Part shown: positions 1 through 8,079 of the stretch, in pieces
Position numbering within the stretch: the stretch's first letter is position 1
How the letters are laid out: each line of letters starts with the position of its first letter
NCBI GenBank assembly: GCA_028709045.1
Contig: JAQVXR010000002.1
Location: 1-57,786 of the forward strand
DNA: 57,786 nucleotides
Direction: 5' to 3'
Source of the DNA: Desulfitobacteriaceae bacterium
Lineage (GTDB): Bacteria; Bacillota; Dehalobacteriia; Dehalobacteriales; Dehalobacteriaceae
Made by a program: the position numbers and the translations under genes
Notes under the pieces: generated by a model
The model's database searches: none
Seen by the model: the letters and a program-made list of their open reading frames with translations, nothing else
What the model was told of the DNA's origin: nothing

Positions 1-461
1 TGAGAGTAGGGTACGGTCCGGATGATGTTCATCCGGAAAAAGCCCGGGAGATTTTTATGAGTATCCCTCTTTTTGTATCTCGGGTGGGTATTTTCACCAA
101 TGAAAAACGATATAACATCCAGGAAATCATTACCTTTTGCCATTTGGATTCCGTCCATTATACCGGTAATGAAACACCCGACGAGCTAAAAGAATATTGG
201 GAACATCTAATTAAAAACTTTTCTATTGAACAAATTAAAGATATATCGCTTTATCCGATACAAGCCGTATGCATCAATATTGATCGGGAGATTTATTTAA
301 AGCCGTCTATGTTTCCACAGGATAAAAAACTGATTATATCCGGAATTCAACCACAGGAAACATGGTGGAAAAATATCTTAGTGGATCTACAGCCCTTTGC
401 CGTGAAAATTTCTATGGCGGAGGCCGGACAGGAGCTGGTACGCAACCTATTAGTGCTATAG
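1..461 (+). CDS. TrpF-like protein (phosphoribosylanthranilate isomerase family), 5'-truncated by window edge
   Basis: The frame is already open at the left edge (phase starts at base 3), so the N-terminus, including the family's catalytic Cys motif, lies outside. The visible start resembles TrpF: an HPEKAREIF segment, then FVSRVGIFTNE, then a segment around HLDSVHYTGNE that matches the usual LDVVQLHGDE. The C-terminal part keeps only a loose match (KLIISGIQPQ in place of LAGGLNPENV). The GGTG phosphate-binding loop with its catalytic Asp is not recognisable. TrpF catalyses the Amadori isomerisation in tryptophan synthesis. This copy may be a divergent paralog or non-catalytic. The position just before aroF fits the end of an aromatic amino acid cluster. 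The ATG at base 57 is internal, not the start. Confidence 0.6.
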   Translation, partial: RVGYGPDDVHPEKAREIFMSIPLFVSRVGIFTNEKRYNIQEIITFCHLDSVHYTGNETPDELKEYWEHLIKNFSIEQIKDISLYPIQAVCINIDREIYLKPSMFPQDKKLIISGIQPQETWWKNILVDLQPFAVKISMAEAGQELVRNLLVL

Positions 462-484
462 AACTTGTGGTTGCGTTATTTTTC
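440..484 (+). terminator. Possible terminator overlapping the 3' end of the TrpF-like gene
   Basis: ACGCAACC (440-447) and GGTTGCGT (469-476) are perfect 8-bp complementary arms with a 21-nt loop, followed by TATTTTT. The left arm lies within the last codons of the TrpF-like gene. The long loop makes this less certain than a compact hairpin. Confidence 0.4.
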
Positions 485-500
485 GTAAAAAGGATATAAT
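471..500 (+). promoter_or_regulatory. Possible promoter for aroF
   Basis: A consensus -10 TATAAT (495-500) lies 18 bp after a weak -35-like TTGCGT (471-476). The -35 falls in the right arm of the hairpin above, so either reading may be wrong. Confidence 0.35.
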
Positions 501-527
501 GATAATATGTTTTAGGAGGTAGCCTAA

Positions 528-1556
528 ATGATCGTGGTTATGCGCCACGGGGCAGAAGAGGATGAAATTAACGCTGTCGTCTTCCGGCTTAAACAGGAAG
601 GGTATAAGATAGAGGTATCTAAAGGGGAGGAACGGACTATTATTGGCGTTGTAGGACTAAATACCAGACTGGCTGAGACGGGTATAGAGGTGATGCCAGG
701 TGTGGATAAGGTAGTACCTATTTTACCGCCGTATAAAATTGCCAGCACAAATGATAAAAAAGGCAAGACAATTATTAATGTAAATGGCGTGGAAATTGGC
801 GGAAACAGGATCCAGGTCTTTGCCGGTCCATGCGCAGTAGAAAATCGGGAGCAGTTGTTAGAAACAGCCAGGGTGGTTCAAAAAGCTGGGGCGAGTATTT
901 TACGAGGCGGGGCATTTAAACCGCGGACGTCACCCTATTCGTTCCAGGGTTTAGAAGAAGAAGGATTAAAGATCCTTGCTGAAGCAAGGAGAATAACGGG
1001 CATGCCTGTAGTTACCGAAGTGATGGACACAAAAAGCGTGGATGTAGTTGCGGAATACGCAGATATTATCCAGATTGGTGCTCGGAACATGCAAAACTAT
1101 GCTCTCCTAAAAGAAGTAGCCTTAACAGAGAAACCTGTCTTGCTTAAGCGGGGACCGTCAGCAACGATTGAAGAATGGGTGTTGGCGGCAGAATACCTGA
1201 TGGCAGGAGGAAACGAACAGATTATTCTCTGTGAACGGGGAATACGGACTTTTGAAAATGCTACCCGCAATACACTGGACTTGAGTGCAGTGCCTATTTT
1301 AAAAGCCATAACACATCTTCCGGTAATTGTTGATCCCAGCCATGGGACGGGGAAATGGCGTTTGGTTACTCCCATGTCTAAAGCGGCAATTGCTGCGGGA
1401 GCTGATGGAGTAATGGTGGAAGTGCATCTTAATCCTGCGGAAGCTCTTTCCGACGGAATGCAATCTTTGACAGAAAACAATTTCATTGTTCTTATGAAAG
1501 AAGTGGAAAAAATTTGCCAAGCCATGGGTCGCCACTTTTCGAGCAATCCAGGGTAA
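528..1556 (+). CDS. aroF: 3-deoxy-7-phosphoheptulonate synthase (DAHP synthase, AroF type I-beta)
   Basis: Condenses phosphoenolpyruvate with erythrose 4-phosphate, the first step of the shikimate pathway. Length is 342 aa. Residues 1 to about 70 form the ferredoxin-like N-terminal domain seen in the regulated type I-beta enzymes. The TIM-barrel catalytic domain follows, with the metal-binding Cys in AGPCAVE (C102), the FKPRTSPY substrate loop (K131), CERGIRTFE and VDPSHGTG. The start is the ATG at 528, 8 nt after a clear AGGAGG (514-519). cmk begins 18 bp after its stop, so the two are probably co-transcribed. The N-terminal domain suggests feedback control, but the effector cannot be read from sequence. 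Confidence 0.95.
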   Translation: MIVVMRHGAEEDEINAVVFRLKQEGYKIEVSKGEERTIIGVVGLNTRLAETGIEVMPGVDKVVPILPPYKIASTNDKKGKTIINVNGVEIGGNRIQVFAGPCAVENREQLLETARVVQKAGASILRGGAFKPRTSPYSFQGLEEEGLKILAEARRITGMPVVTEVMDTKSVDVVAEYADIIQIGARNMQNYALLKEVALTEKPVLLKRGPSATIEEWVLAAEYLMAGGNEQIILCERGIRTFENATRNTLDLSAVPILKAITHLPVIVDPSHGTGKWRLVTPMSKAAIAAGADGVMVEVHLNPAEALSDGMQSLTENNFIVLMKEVEKICQAMGRHFSSNPG

Positions 1557-1574
1557 GGTTTTTTGGAGAAAATC

Positions 1575-2243
1575 ATGGTAAAGAAAACTATCGCTATTGA
1601 CGGGCCGGCGGGGGCAGGAAAAAGTACTGTCGCCCGACTGGTGGCTAAACGTTTAGGATATTTATATATTGATACCGGTGCAATGTATCGAGCGCTAACT
1701 CTTCTGGTGATGAATCAAAGCATACCGGTAACAAACGAAGAAGAAATTACTGCTTTAGCAAAAAAAAGCGATATTAAACTAATTAATAATAATGGCAGGG
1801 TGTTTGTTTATTGTAATGGAATAAATGTCACTGAAAAGATCCGTCAGCCGGAGGTATCTCATTACGTATCCCAAGTGGCTTCAATTCCCGGTGTCCGAAA
1901 AAGGCTTGTTGAGTTACAGCGTGCCATGACTGGTTCAGGTAGGGTAGTTATGGACGGACGGGATATTGCTACTACAGTGCTTCCTCATGCTGATTGTAAA
2001 TTTTTTTTAACTGCCTCTGTAGCGGAAAGGGCCAGGCGTAGGTACCGGGAATTAATTGAAAAAGGATTTAAGATAACAGAAGAAGAGATAGAAGCGGATA
2101 TTCGCCATCGGGATGTCATGGATTCTCAGAGAAAAGTGAGTCCTCTTGTTTGTGCTCCTGATGCAATAGTGATTGATTCAACAAATCTAACTGTGACTGA
2201 GGTAGTGGATACTATTATTGGCTACTGCGAAAGGATGAGATAA
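1575..2243 (+). CDS. cmk: Cytidylate kinase
   Basis: Phosphorylates CMP and dCMP with ATP in the cytoplasm, recycling pyrimidine nucleotides. The 222-aa product opens with the P-loop GPAGAGKST (residues 10-18). It also has the DGRDIATTVLP nucleotide-monophosphate segment, the Arg-rich RARRRYRE region and the RHRDVMDSQRKVSP lid motif, all typical of bacterial Cmk. The ATG at 1575 was chosen because TTGGAG at 1563-1568 is better read as its ribosome site than as an upstream TTG start. The gene is directly followed by plsC, as cmk often is in Bacillota. Confidence 0.95.
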   Translation: MVKKTIAIDGPAGAGKSTVARLVAKRLGYLYIDTGAMYRALTLLVMNQSIPVTNEEEITALAKKSDIKLINNNGRVFVYCNGINVTEKIRQPEVSHYVSQVASIPGVRKRLVELQRAMTGSGRVVMDGRDIATTVLPHADCKFFLTASVAERARRRYRELIEKGFKITEEEIEADIRHRDVMDSQRKVSPLVCAPDAIVIDSTNLTVTEVVDTIIGYCERMR

Positions 2244-2834
2244 GTGCTTTATTCCTTTGCCAAATCTCTTTTTAAAGTTATACTTGTTTTAGTGGGCAGG
2301 TATAGAATAACCGGACAGGATAATCTTCCCAATGATGGCCCGGTAATTGTTGTTTGCAATCATGTTAGCTACTGGGATCCGATAATTTTAGGATGTGCTC
2401 TGGACCGTCAGGTTCATTTTATGGCCAAGGCAGAGTTATTTTCTATCCCGATATTCGGAAGCATCGTGAAAAGATTGGGTGCTTTTCCCATTAAAAGAGG
2501 CCATTCGGATCATAAAGCTCTGCGGATGGCTGTTCGCCTGTTGCAAGGAGGAAAAGTCTTGGGGGTGTTTCCGGAAGGAACACGAAGTAAAAAAGGAAGC
2601 TTGCTTCCTTTTAGGACAGGGATTACCATGATTGCCTACAAAGTAGGCTGTCCTGTTGTGCCGGTTGGCTTGATCAATTCAAAAAGAGTATTGTTAGGGT
2701 GGTGGAAACCGGTTGAAGTAAAGATCGGCAAACCAATGGGATTTCCACAGGTTGAAAAACGTCCGTCACCTGAAGAATTGGAAAAATGGACGGAACAGTC
2801 GCGGCAGGCGGTAGCTTTATTACTTGGAGCATAA
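2244..2834 (+). CDS. plsC: 1-acyl-sn-glycerol-3-phosphate acyltransferase
   Basis: Adds the second acyl chain to lysophosphatidate, giving phosphatidate at the membrane. Length is 196 aa. A hydrophobic N-terminal segment (residues about 5-18) is followed by the catalytic HX4D motif (NHVSYWD, H40/D45) and the glycerol-phosphate-binding FPEGTRS motif near residue 113. The start is a GTG that touches the TAA of cmk with no spacer, so translation is probably coupled. Together with plsY further on, it completes the acyl-ACP to phosphatidate route of Gram-positive bacteria. Confidence 0.93.
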   Translation: MLYSFAKSLFKVILVLVGRYRITGQDNLPNDGPVIVVCNHVSYWDPIILGCALDRQVHFMAKAELFSIPIFGSIVKRLGAFPIKRGHSDHKALRMAVRLLQGGKVLGVFPEGTRSKKGSLLPFRTGITMIAYKVGCPVVPVGLINSKRVLLGWWKPVEVKIGKPMGFPQVEKRPSPEELEKWTEQSRQAVALLLGA

Positions 2835-2907
2835 ATTATCTTTGAAGAATATTTTTACTGATAACGTTTTTTTAAAATTGTGCAGGAATAATCCTTTTTT
2901 TACCGAA

Positions 2908-2937
2908 TTGAAATAATGTTTAGCTAAATTTTATAAA
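2908..2937 (+). promoter_or_regulatory. Possible promoter for ispH-rpsA
   Basis: TTGAAA (2908-2913) and TATAAA (2932-2937) are separated by 18 bp in the AT-rich gap between plsC and ispH-rpsA. This is a moderate match only. Confidence 0.3.
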
Positions 2938-2962
2938 CTATAAAGGACTTAATAGGAGTGAT

Positions 2963-5068
2963 ATGCCGGTGCAAATAATCCGGGCAAAACATGCGGGTTT
3001 TTGCTTTGGGGTGAAACGGGCACTGCAGTTTGCCGAAGTGGCTGCTAAACGTTTTGGCGAGGTTTATTCTCTCGGCCCCTTGATACATAATCCTCAGGAG
3101 GTTGAGAGACTAAGCAAATGCGGTATTAAGGAGGCGGATGACCTTAAACATGTGGTTGGCAGTAATGTTATTATCCGGTCCCACGGGGTGGCGCCGGCGG
3201 TAATTGACCAGGCATTGGTACAAAACCTCAATATTATTGATGCTACCTGCCCATTTGTCAAAAGAACTCAGGGTTATGCCAGAGGCTTGGCAGAGGATGG
3301 GTATCCTGTGGTAGTTGTGGGTGATAAGGATCACCCGGAAGTGGAAGGTATTGTGGGTTGGTCAAATGGGGCAGCAATAGTTGTGGAAAACTATGAAGAA
3401 GTAGAAAAATTGCCAAATAAAGAGAATGCCGGGGTTATTGCTCAGACGACACAGACTGAACAAAATTTTAAAAAGGTTGTGGAAGTTCTCCAGGATAAGA
3501 CCCAGAACCTCAAAGTTTATAATACAATTTGTCACGCAACTGCAGAACGCCAGGAAGAAGCAGCCTGTCTGGCCAAACAGGTTGACGTGATGTTGGTGAT
3601 AGGAGGGTTGAATAGTGCCAATACCAGGAAGTTGGCACGTATCTGTAAGGAGTCGGGTACGACCACTTATCACATAGAAAAAGCATCAGACATTGATGTT
3701 GCCTGGTTTTTAGGTGTGGGAAAGATCGGTGTTACTGCCGGGGCGTCCACGCCAGATTGGATTATTGAGGAGGTATTACAGAAGATGATGGAAATTAAGG
3801 AACAGGAAGATCAAAAAAATATGGAAGAGACCATGACGGAAGAAGTAACTGAGCAAAACAACGAGGAAGGCAACGAGGAAAATGCCCCTGAGGAAACCGC
3901 TGCTAATGAGAATGAAGGGGACTCTTCCTTTGAGGAAGAATATCACCGGGGAATTCAGGAAGTACGCCGGGGTGAAAGGATTACCGGGACTGTGGTTCAG
4001 GTGCGGGATACGGAAGTTCTTGTGGACGTGGGAAGCAAATCGGAAGGAGTTATTCCTAGGTCGGAACTTTCCCCCAATGAAGCTGAAAACATCCGCGAAA
4101 CCATTAAGGTGGGCGATCAAATAGAAGTACTAGTGTTGAAAAGGGAAAATGAAGAAGGTCATCCCGTTCTCTCAAAAAAACGTGTTGATCAGGAAATAAT
4201 CTGGGAAAAAATGTATGATGCATTTGAAACCGGTGAAGTTGTTACAGGTAATGTGGCAGAAGTTGTTAAAGGCGGCTTGCTTGTACACAACGGGGTACGC
4301 GGTTTTGTTCCTGCTTCATTAGTGGATTTGGGTTATGTGGAAGACTTAAATGCTTATGTAGGTAAAGAACTTAGAATGAAGGTTATTGAGTGTGACCGCT
4401 CCCATAATAAATTAGTGTTTTCACCTAAAGCAGTTTTGGAAGAAGAGTATCAGAAAAAGAGAACCGAGACGTGGGAAAAACTAGAAGAAGGGCAGACGAT
4501 TCAGGGAATAGTTCGCCGTTTGACTAATTTTGGGGCTTTTATTGATATCGGAGGAGTTGACGGCCTTCTCCATGTGTCGGAAATGGCATGGTTCCGGGTT
4601 GAGCATCCTTCTGATATTCTCAAAGAAGGAGATGTACTGGAAGTATATGTACTAGGGGTTGACAGGGAAAAAGAAAAGGTATCATTAGGATTGAAACAGC
4701 TACTTCCAAATCCATGGAGTTATGCAGGAGAGAAATATCAAGTTGGTTCTATAGTTGAAGCCAAGGTGGTTCGTACCGCCCCATTTGGTGCATTCGTGCA
4801 GGTAGAACCGGGGATCGAAGGCCTTGTACATATTTCCCAACTGGATACCCAAAGGGTAGCCAAAACGGAAGATGTTGTAAAACCCGGAGATGAAGTAAAA
4901 GTAAAAATTCTCAGCGTTGATCCCGAAGCAAAACGGATGAGTCTGAGCATCAAAGAGGCAGCTGGTATAGAAGAAGCGGAAAAAGAAGTTCCTCAGGAGG
5001 AACCTGAAGAAAATACCGGGTTGCAGGTTTCCATTGGTGATATGATTGGTAACTTAAAGGATGAATAA
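2963..5068 (+). CDS. ispH: IspH-RpsA fusion: HMBPP reductase joined to four S1 RNA-binding domains
   Basis: The 701-aa bifunctional protein has IspH in residues 1 to about 283. That part is the 4Fe-4S enzyme that makes IPP and DMAPP in the last step of the MEP isoprenoid pathway. Cluster cysteines are visible in GFCFGV (C14), DATCPFV and NTICHAT. A Glu/Asn-rich acidic linker (about 285-325) leads to four S1 repeats, beginning near GERITGTVV, TGEVVTGNV, EGQTIQGIV and VGSIVEAKV. Each S1 repeat resembles ribosomal protein S1. The same fusion is known in many Clostridia. No stop or frameshift separates the halves. The ATG at 2963 follows an AGGAGTG site. Why the two activities are joined is not established. 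Confidence 0.93.
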   Translation: MPVQIIRAKHAGFCFGVKRALQFAEVAAKRFGEVYSLGPLIHNPQEVERLSKCGIKEADDLKHVVGSNVIIRSHGVAPAVIDQALVQNLNIIDATCPFVKRTQGYARGLAEDGYPVVVVGDKDHPEVEGIVGWSNGAAIVVENYEEVEKLPNKENAGVIAQTTQTEQNFKKVVEVLQDKTQNLKVYNTICHATAERQEEAACLAKQVDVMLVIGGLNSANTRKLARICKESGTTTYHIEKASDIDVAWFLGVGKIGVTAGASTPDWIIEEVLQKMMEIKEQEDQKNMEETMTEEVTEQNNEEGNEENAPEETAANENEGDSSFEEEYHRGIQEVRRGERITGTVVQVRDTEVLVDVGSKSEGVIPRSELSPNEAENIRETIKVGDQIEVLVLKRENEEGHPVLSKKRVDQEIIWEKMYDAFETGEVVTGNVAEVVKGGLLVHNGVRGFVPASLVDLGYVEDLNAYVGKELRMKVIECDRSHNKLVFSPKAVLEEEYQKKRTETWEKLEEGQTIQGIVRRLTNFGAFIDIGGVDGLLHVSEMAWFRVEHPSDILKEGDVLEVYVLGVDREKEKVSLGLKQLLPNPWSYAGEKYQVGSIVEAKVVRTAPFGAFVQVEPGIEGLVHISQLDTQRVAKTEDVVKPGDEVKVKILSVDPEAKRMSLSIKEAAGIEEAEKEVPQEEPEENTGLQVSIGDMIGNLKDE

Positions 5069-5093
5069 AAAAATTTATATATAAAATTTTACG

Positions 5094-5121
5094 AAGCATG
5101 GCCATTGGGTCATGCTTTTTT
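5094..5121 (+). terminator. Rho-independent terminator after ispH-rpsA
   Basis: AAGCATG (5094-5100) pairs with CATGCTT (5111-5117), with extra pairing in the loop, and runs into a T stretch. Confidence 0.75.
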
Positions 5122-5187
5122 GTATATTCAGATGAAATTCAGTACAGCCTAAAACTGTGAATTTCTTTGTCAAAGGAGGACAAAAAA

Positions 5188-5892
5188 ATGCCGAGGGTTC
5201 CGATTGGTATGATAGTTTTGGTTGTATTGTCAGTGTTAATCTATTTTGGATTAGCCCAAAGAGTATTGGACCGGATGAGGTTAACCGACAAGGGGGCGTT
5301 GGCGGTAATTGCTGCTATTATTGTGGGCAGTTTTATCGATATCCCTCTGACATCCGGGGAAATTGCTTCTAGTATCAATGTTGGCGGGGCTATCGTTCCG
5401 GTAGGGTTTTCTGTTTATCTCTTGGCAACTGCCGGAACATCAAAGGAATTGGGGAGATCTCTCTTAGGAACGGTAGTTACCGGGGGACTGCTTGTGGCGG
5501 CAATGACTTTATTAAGCGAAGAACCGGAAAATATGTTGATTGATCCCTTGTGGGTTTTTCCGATTATCGCCGGGCTGGTTGCCTATCTCTTGGGACGTTC
5601 ACGCCGTGGTGCATTTATTTCAGCAACATTAGGAATATTACTGGCAGATATTGCATTTTTGGTTTGGCTTTATGCCACCGGGTATCCGGGCAGGGTAGAT
5701 ATTGGCGGAGCAGGTGCTTTGGATTCCCTGGTTATTGCCGGTATAATTGCCGTTCTTCTTGCAGAATTCATCGGAGAGTTCAGGGAAAGGCTTCAGGGTG
5801 GGCCTGTTACTGAAGGAAGACCAAAAGAACTTTTGCAAAACTTACGGAATCCTTCTCATGAGGATAAAGGAGGAAATGCAGATGAAAAGTAA
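5188..5892 (+). CDS. DUF1614-like multi-pass membrane protein
   Basis: The 234-aa protein is strongly hydrophobic, with about seven predicted membrane segments. The first spans residues 5-22; others centre near 35, 70, 90, 125, 145 and 175. A charged, probably cytoplasmic tail follows. The INVGGAIVP segment after a GSFIDIPL segment is what suggests DUF1614, a family of unknown function; this assignment is from memory of the family and is moderate. The start is ATG 5188, 8 nt after AAAGGAGG (5172-5179); an upstream in-frame TTG would leave that site inside the gene. The 3' end overlaps spoIIP by 11 bp, so the two are translationally linked. This suggests, but does not show, a role in spore formation. 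Confidence 0.65.
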   Translation: MPRVPIGMIVLVVLSVLIYFGLAQRVLDRMRLTDKGALAVIAAIIVGSFIDIPLTSGEIASSINVGGAIVPVGFSVYLLATAGTSKELGRSLLGTVVTGGLLVAAMTLLSEEPENMLIDPLWVFPIIAGLVAYLLGRSRRGAFISATLGILLADIAFLVWLYATGYPGRVDIGGAGALDSLVIAGIIAVLLAEFIGEFRERLQGGPVTEGRPKELLQNLRNPSHEDKGGNADEK

Positions 5893-7048
5893 ACGTGTAC
5901 TGGCAGGAATAGTGCTGACGGTCTTTTTACTGGGAATAGTATTGATATCACAAAAAGAACGGGGGGTAGTATCCGCCGCCAGTCTTTTGCGCTTCTGGGG
6001 CATTAATTATGAAACCGAGCTGTCGGAAGGTAAGTATTATGAAATGGTCGATGAAAATGGCAGTGCCCTAACAATGACTGCTCTTCCTGTTCATATCGGT
6101 GATGAATTTTGGACTGCGGACAATAAACACTACAAGGTAACGAAGGTTAGGGATAATGTGGCATATGCCAAGTGCCTTGGCACGGAAGATATTGCTTGGA
6201 AAGCAGAATGGGATGATATCCCGGTTGCTACATCTATTCCTGTCCAAGGTGAACAAAAAGATGATACGACTATTGGCATTTATCACACTCACTCTGACGA
6301 ATCATACAGCCCTACCGATGGAACATCCAGCATCAGGGCGAACGGTGGCATTTTTAAGGTGGGGAATGTTTTAAGTGAAAAATTAAAAAGCATGGGTTTT
6401 AATGTTTACCATGATAAAACTCCCCATGACCCTCATGATGCAGGTGCTTACCACCGATCACGGAGAACAGCGGTAAAACTCTTAAAAAAACAACCGACTG
6501 TTCAATTTGATGTGCACCGGGACGCAGTGCCGGCAAGCGTTTATGCTGCGGAAATTGGCGGTCAAGCGGTAACTAAAATCAAGCTGGTGGTGGGCAGGCA
6601 AAATCAAAATAAACAAGCCAACTTAGAATTTGCCAAAACTATGAAAGCTGCGATGGATAAAACAAATCCCGGCCTATTTGAAGGAATATTTTTGGCAAAG
6701 GGAAATTATAACCAGGATCTAGGACCACGTATGATGTTGATTGAAGTCGGTTCAGACACAAACTCCCGGGAAGAGGCTCAAAAAGGGGTCGCCCTTTTTG
6801 CTGATGCTGTACCTAAGGCATTAGGCGTTTACCAAAATAAGGCTTCTCAACCTGGCACGAAACAAATTTCTGCACCGGACGCAAATAGATCCAAATCCGG
6901 TTCCTGGCCGGCAATTTGGTGGCTTTTAGGTGCAGTGGTTGTTGGGGGAATAGCCTTTTTAGTCATCAGTACCGGTTCATTTGGCGGAAGTTGGAAAAAG
7001 ATTAAAGAGTTTACCGGAAGCGAATTTGGAAAGCGTCGGCAGAAATAA
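5882..7048 (+). CDS. spoIIP: Stage II sporulation protein P (SpoIIP)
   Basis: SpoIIP is a membrane-anchored peptidoglycan amidase/endopeptidase that, with SpoIID and SpoIIM, drives engulfment of the forespore. The 388-aa product has an N-terminal membrane anchor (residues about 7-22). The catalytic domain carries IYHTHSDESY, where the His belongs to the active site, and FDVHRDA. A second hydrophobic segment lies near the C-terminus (about 342-362), before a basic tail. A tail anchor of this kind is not part of the B. subtilis picture and may be lineage-specific. ATG 5882 was chosen over ATG 5876 because it sits 8 nt, not 2 nt, from AAAGGAGG. Confidence 0.9.
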   Translation: MKSKRVLAGIVLTVFLLGIVLISQKERGVVSAASLLRFWGINYETELSEGKYYEMVDENGSALTMTALPVHIGDEFWTADNKHYKVTKVRDNVAYAKCLGTEDIAWKAEWDDIPVATSIPVQGEQKDDTTIGIYHTHSDESYSPTDGTSSIRANGGIFKVGNVLSEKLKSMGFNVYHDKTPHDPHDAGAYHRSRRTAVKLLKKQPTVQFDVHRDAVPASVYAAEIGGQAVTKIKLVVGRQNQNKQANLEFAKTMKAAMDKTNPGLFEGIFLAKGNYNQDLGPRMMLIEVGSDTNSREEAQKGVALFADAVPKALGVYQNKASQPGTKQISAPDANRSKSGSWPAIWWLLGAVVVGGIAFLVISTGSFGGSWKKIKEFTGSEFGKRRQK

Positions 7049-7052
7049 ACCT

Positions 7053-7532
7053 GTGAAAATAATATATTGTTGTTTTGGAGGAAGCCATTCGTCAGTGACA
7101 GCAGCAGCTGTCCACTTGGGAATGCTTCCTTCCACCCGGCGGCCAAACTGCCGGGAATTGCTTAATACACCATACTTTGATCAGCAGATAGCCAAAGATC
7201 ACGGTCTTTTTCGTTTAATGGGCTGTGATGAATCCAACCGGGAGGTTTATATTGTTGGGAAACATAACCTGGGAAAAAACTTTGAAAAAATAATTCGCCA
7301 GATAGCCGGCTTATTTGCTCTTGACCAGAAGGAATTTGTTATTATTGACACCATGCCATATGTTAATTTTACGATGATGGTGGGTGGATATACATCCCGT
7401 AGGTTGGGGATTACTTTTATCGGCCGCCCTATAGTCACTTTTGGTACTCAAAAGGCATTTTTAACATTGGCCAGTATGGTTAACCGGGTTAAGCATACAT
7501 TGACCAGCTGCGGTCAGGAACATGACTGTTAA
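7053..7532 (+). CDS. DUF3189 family protein (first of two tandem copies)
   Basis: The 159-aa soluble protein has no signal peptide. It starts KIIYCCFGGSHSS, a short strand followed by a Gly/Ser-rich turn that looks nucleotide-phosphate-binding in style, and later has FVIIDTMPYVNF. The pattern matches DUF3189, a family of unknown function found in spore-forming Clostridia. The GTG start at 7053 is 4 nt after the spoIIP stop and has a poor ribosome site, so expression may rely on coupling to spoIIP; an upstream in-frame TTG at 7026 is possible. It resembles the next gene in the N-terminal motif, in the VHLGML/IHLGTL stretch and in spacing, so the pair looks like an old duplication. Confidence 0.7.
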   Translation: MKIIYCCFGGSHSSVTAAAVHLGMLPSTRRPNCRELLNTPYFDQQIAKDHGLFRLMGCDESNREVYIVGKHNLGKNFEKIIRQIAGLFALDQKEFVIIDTMPYVNFTMMVGGYTSRRLGITFIGRPIVTFGTQKAFLTLASMVNRVKHTLTSCGQEHDC

Positions 7533-7545
7533 ACGGGAGATGCAC

Positions 7546-8004
7546 ATGAAAATAATTTATTATAGTTATACAGGGGCACATTCTGCCGTTATTGCCGCGG
7601 GTATTCATCTTGGCACACTAACAAGTCAAAAAATTGATCGGTCTCAATTGGTAAAATTGCCCCTTTTTGCATCACCACCGTTACTTTATCAATTAAATTA
7701 TTACGGACAGGACTCATTTGGAAATGATTTGTTTACTTTAGGTGTAGGCCACGAGTTAATACTTGTGCCGAAGTCCATTATCAGCTTTCTCAGCCTCTAT
7801 AAAATCAGGGGAACAGAAATCAAACTAATAAACACCATGCTTCCTCTGAAAAACTTGACCCGCATGGGTGAAAAAATGGCCTCCGCAGGAATGAACACTT
7901 TGGGAACCAGGCTTTTTTTGCATGCTATGGCAAGAGATTATAAAATGTTGTATCAATACCTAAAAGAGAAACAGATTGCAGCAGATGATGTGCACACAGT
8001 TTAG
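7546..8004 (+). CDS. DUF3189 family protein (second of two tandem copies)
   Basis: The 152-aa soluble paralog of the preceding gene begins KIIYYSYTGAHSAV and continues with a GIHLGTL segment. It also shares the later IKLINTMLPLKN stretch (compare VIIDTMPYVN in copy one). The Cys pair near the N-terminus of copy one is replaced by Tyr-Ser here, so the cysteines are not conserved between copies. ATG 7546 is preferred over ATG 7522 or 7540 because of its distance from GGGAG (7535-7539). Function is unknown. The neighbourhood (spoIIP upstream, DUF512 downstream) hints at a stage-specific role, which is inference. Confidence 0.68.
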   Translation: MKIIYYSYTGAHSAVIAAGIHLGTLTSQKIDRSQLVKLPLFASPPLLYQLNYYGQDSFGNDLFTLGVGHELILVPKSIISFLSLYKIRGTEIKLINTMLPLKNLTRMGEKMASAGMNTLGTRLFLHAMARDYKMLYQYLKEKQIAADDVHTV

Positions 8005-8079
8005 TAAGGTGATCACCGGCTTGACTTGGCTTTCCAGATGGTGGATAATAGTGGAGATATTAGCGAAAGCGGTGAGCCA

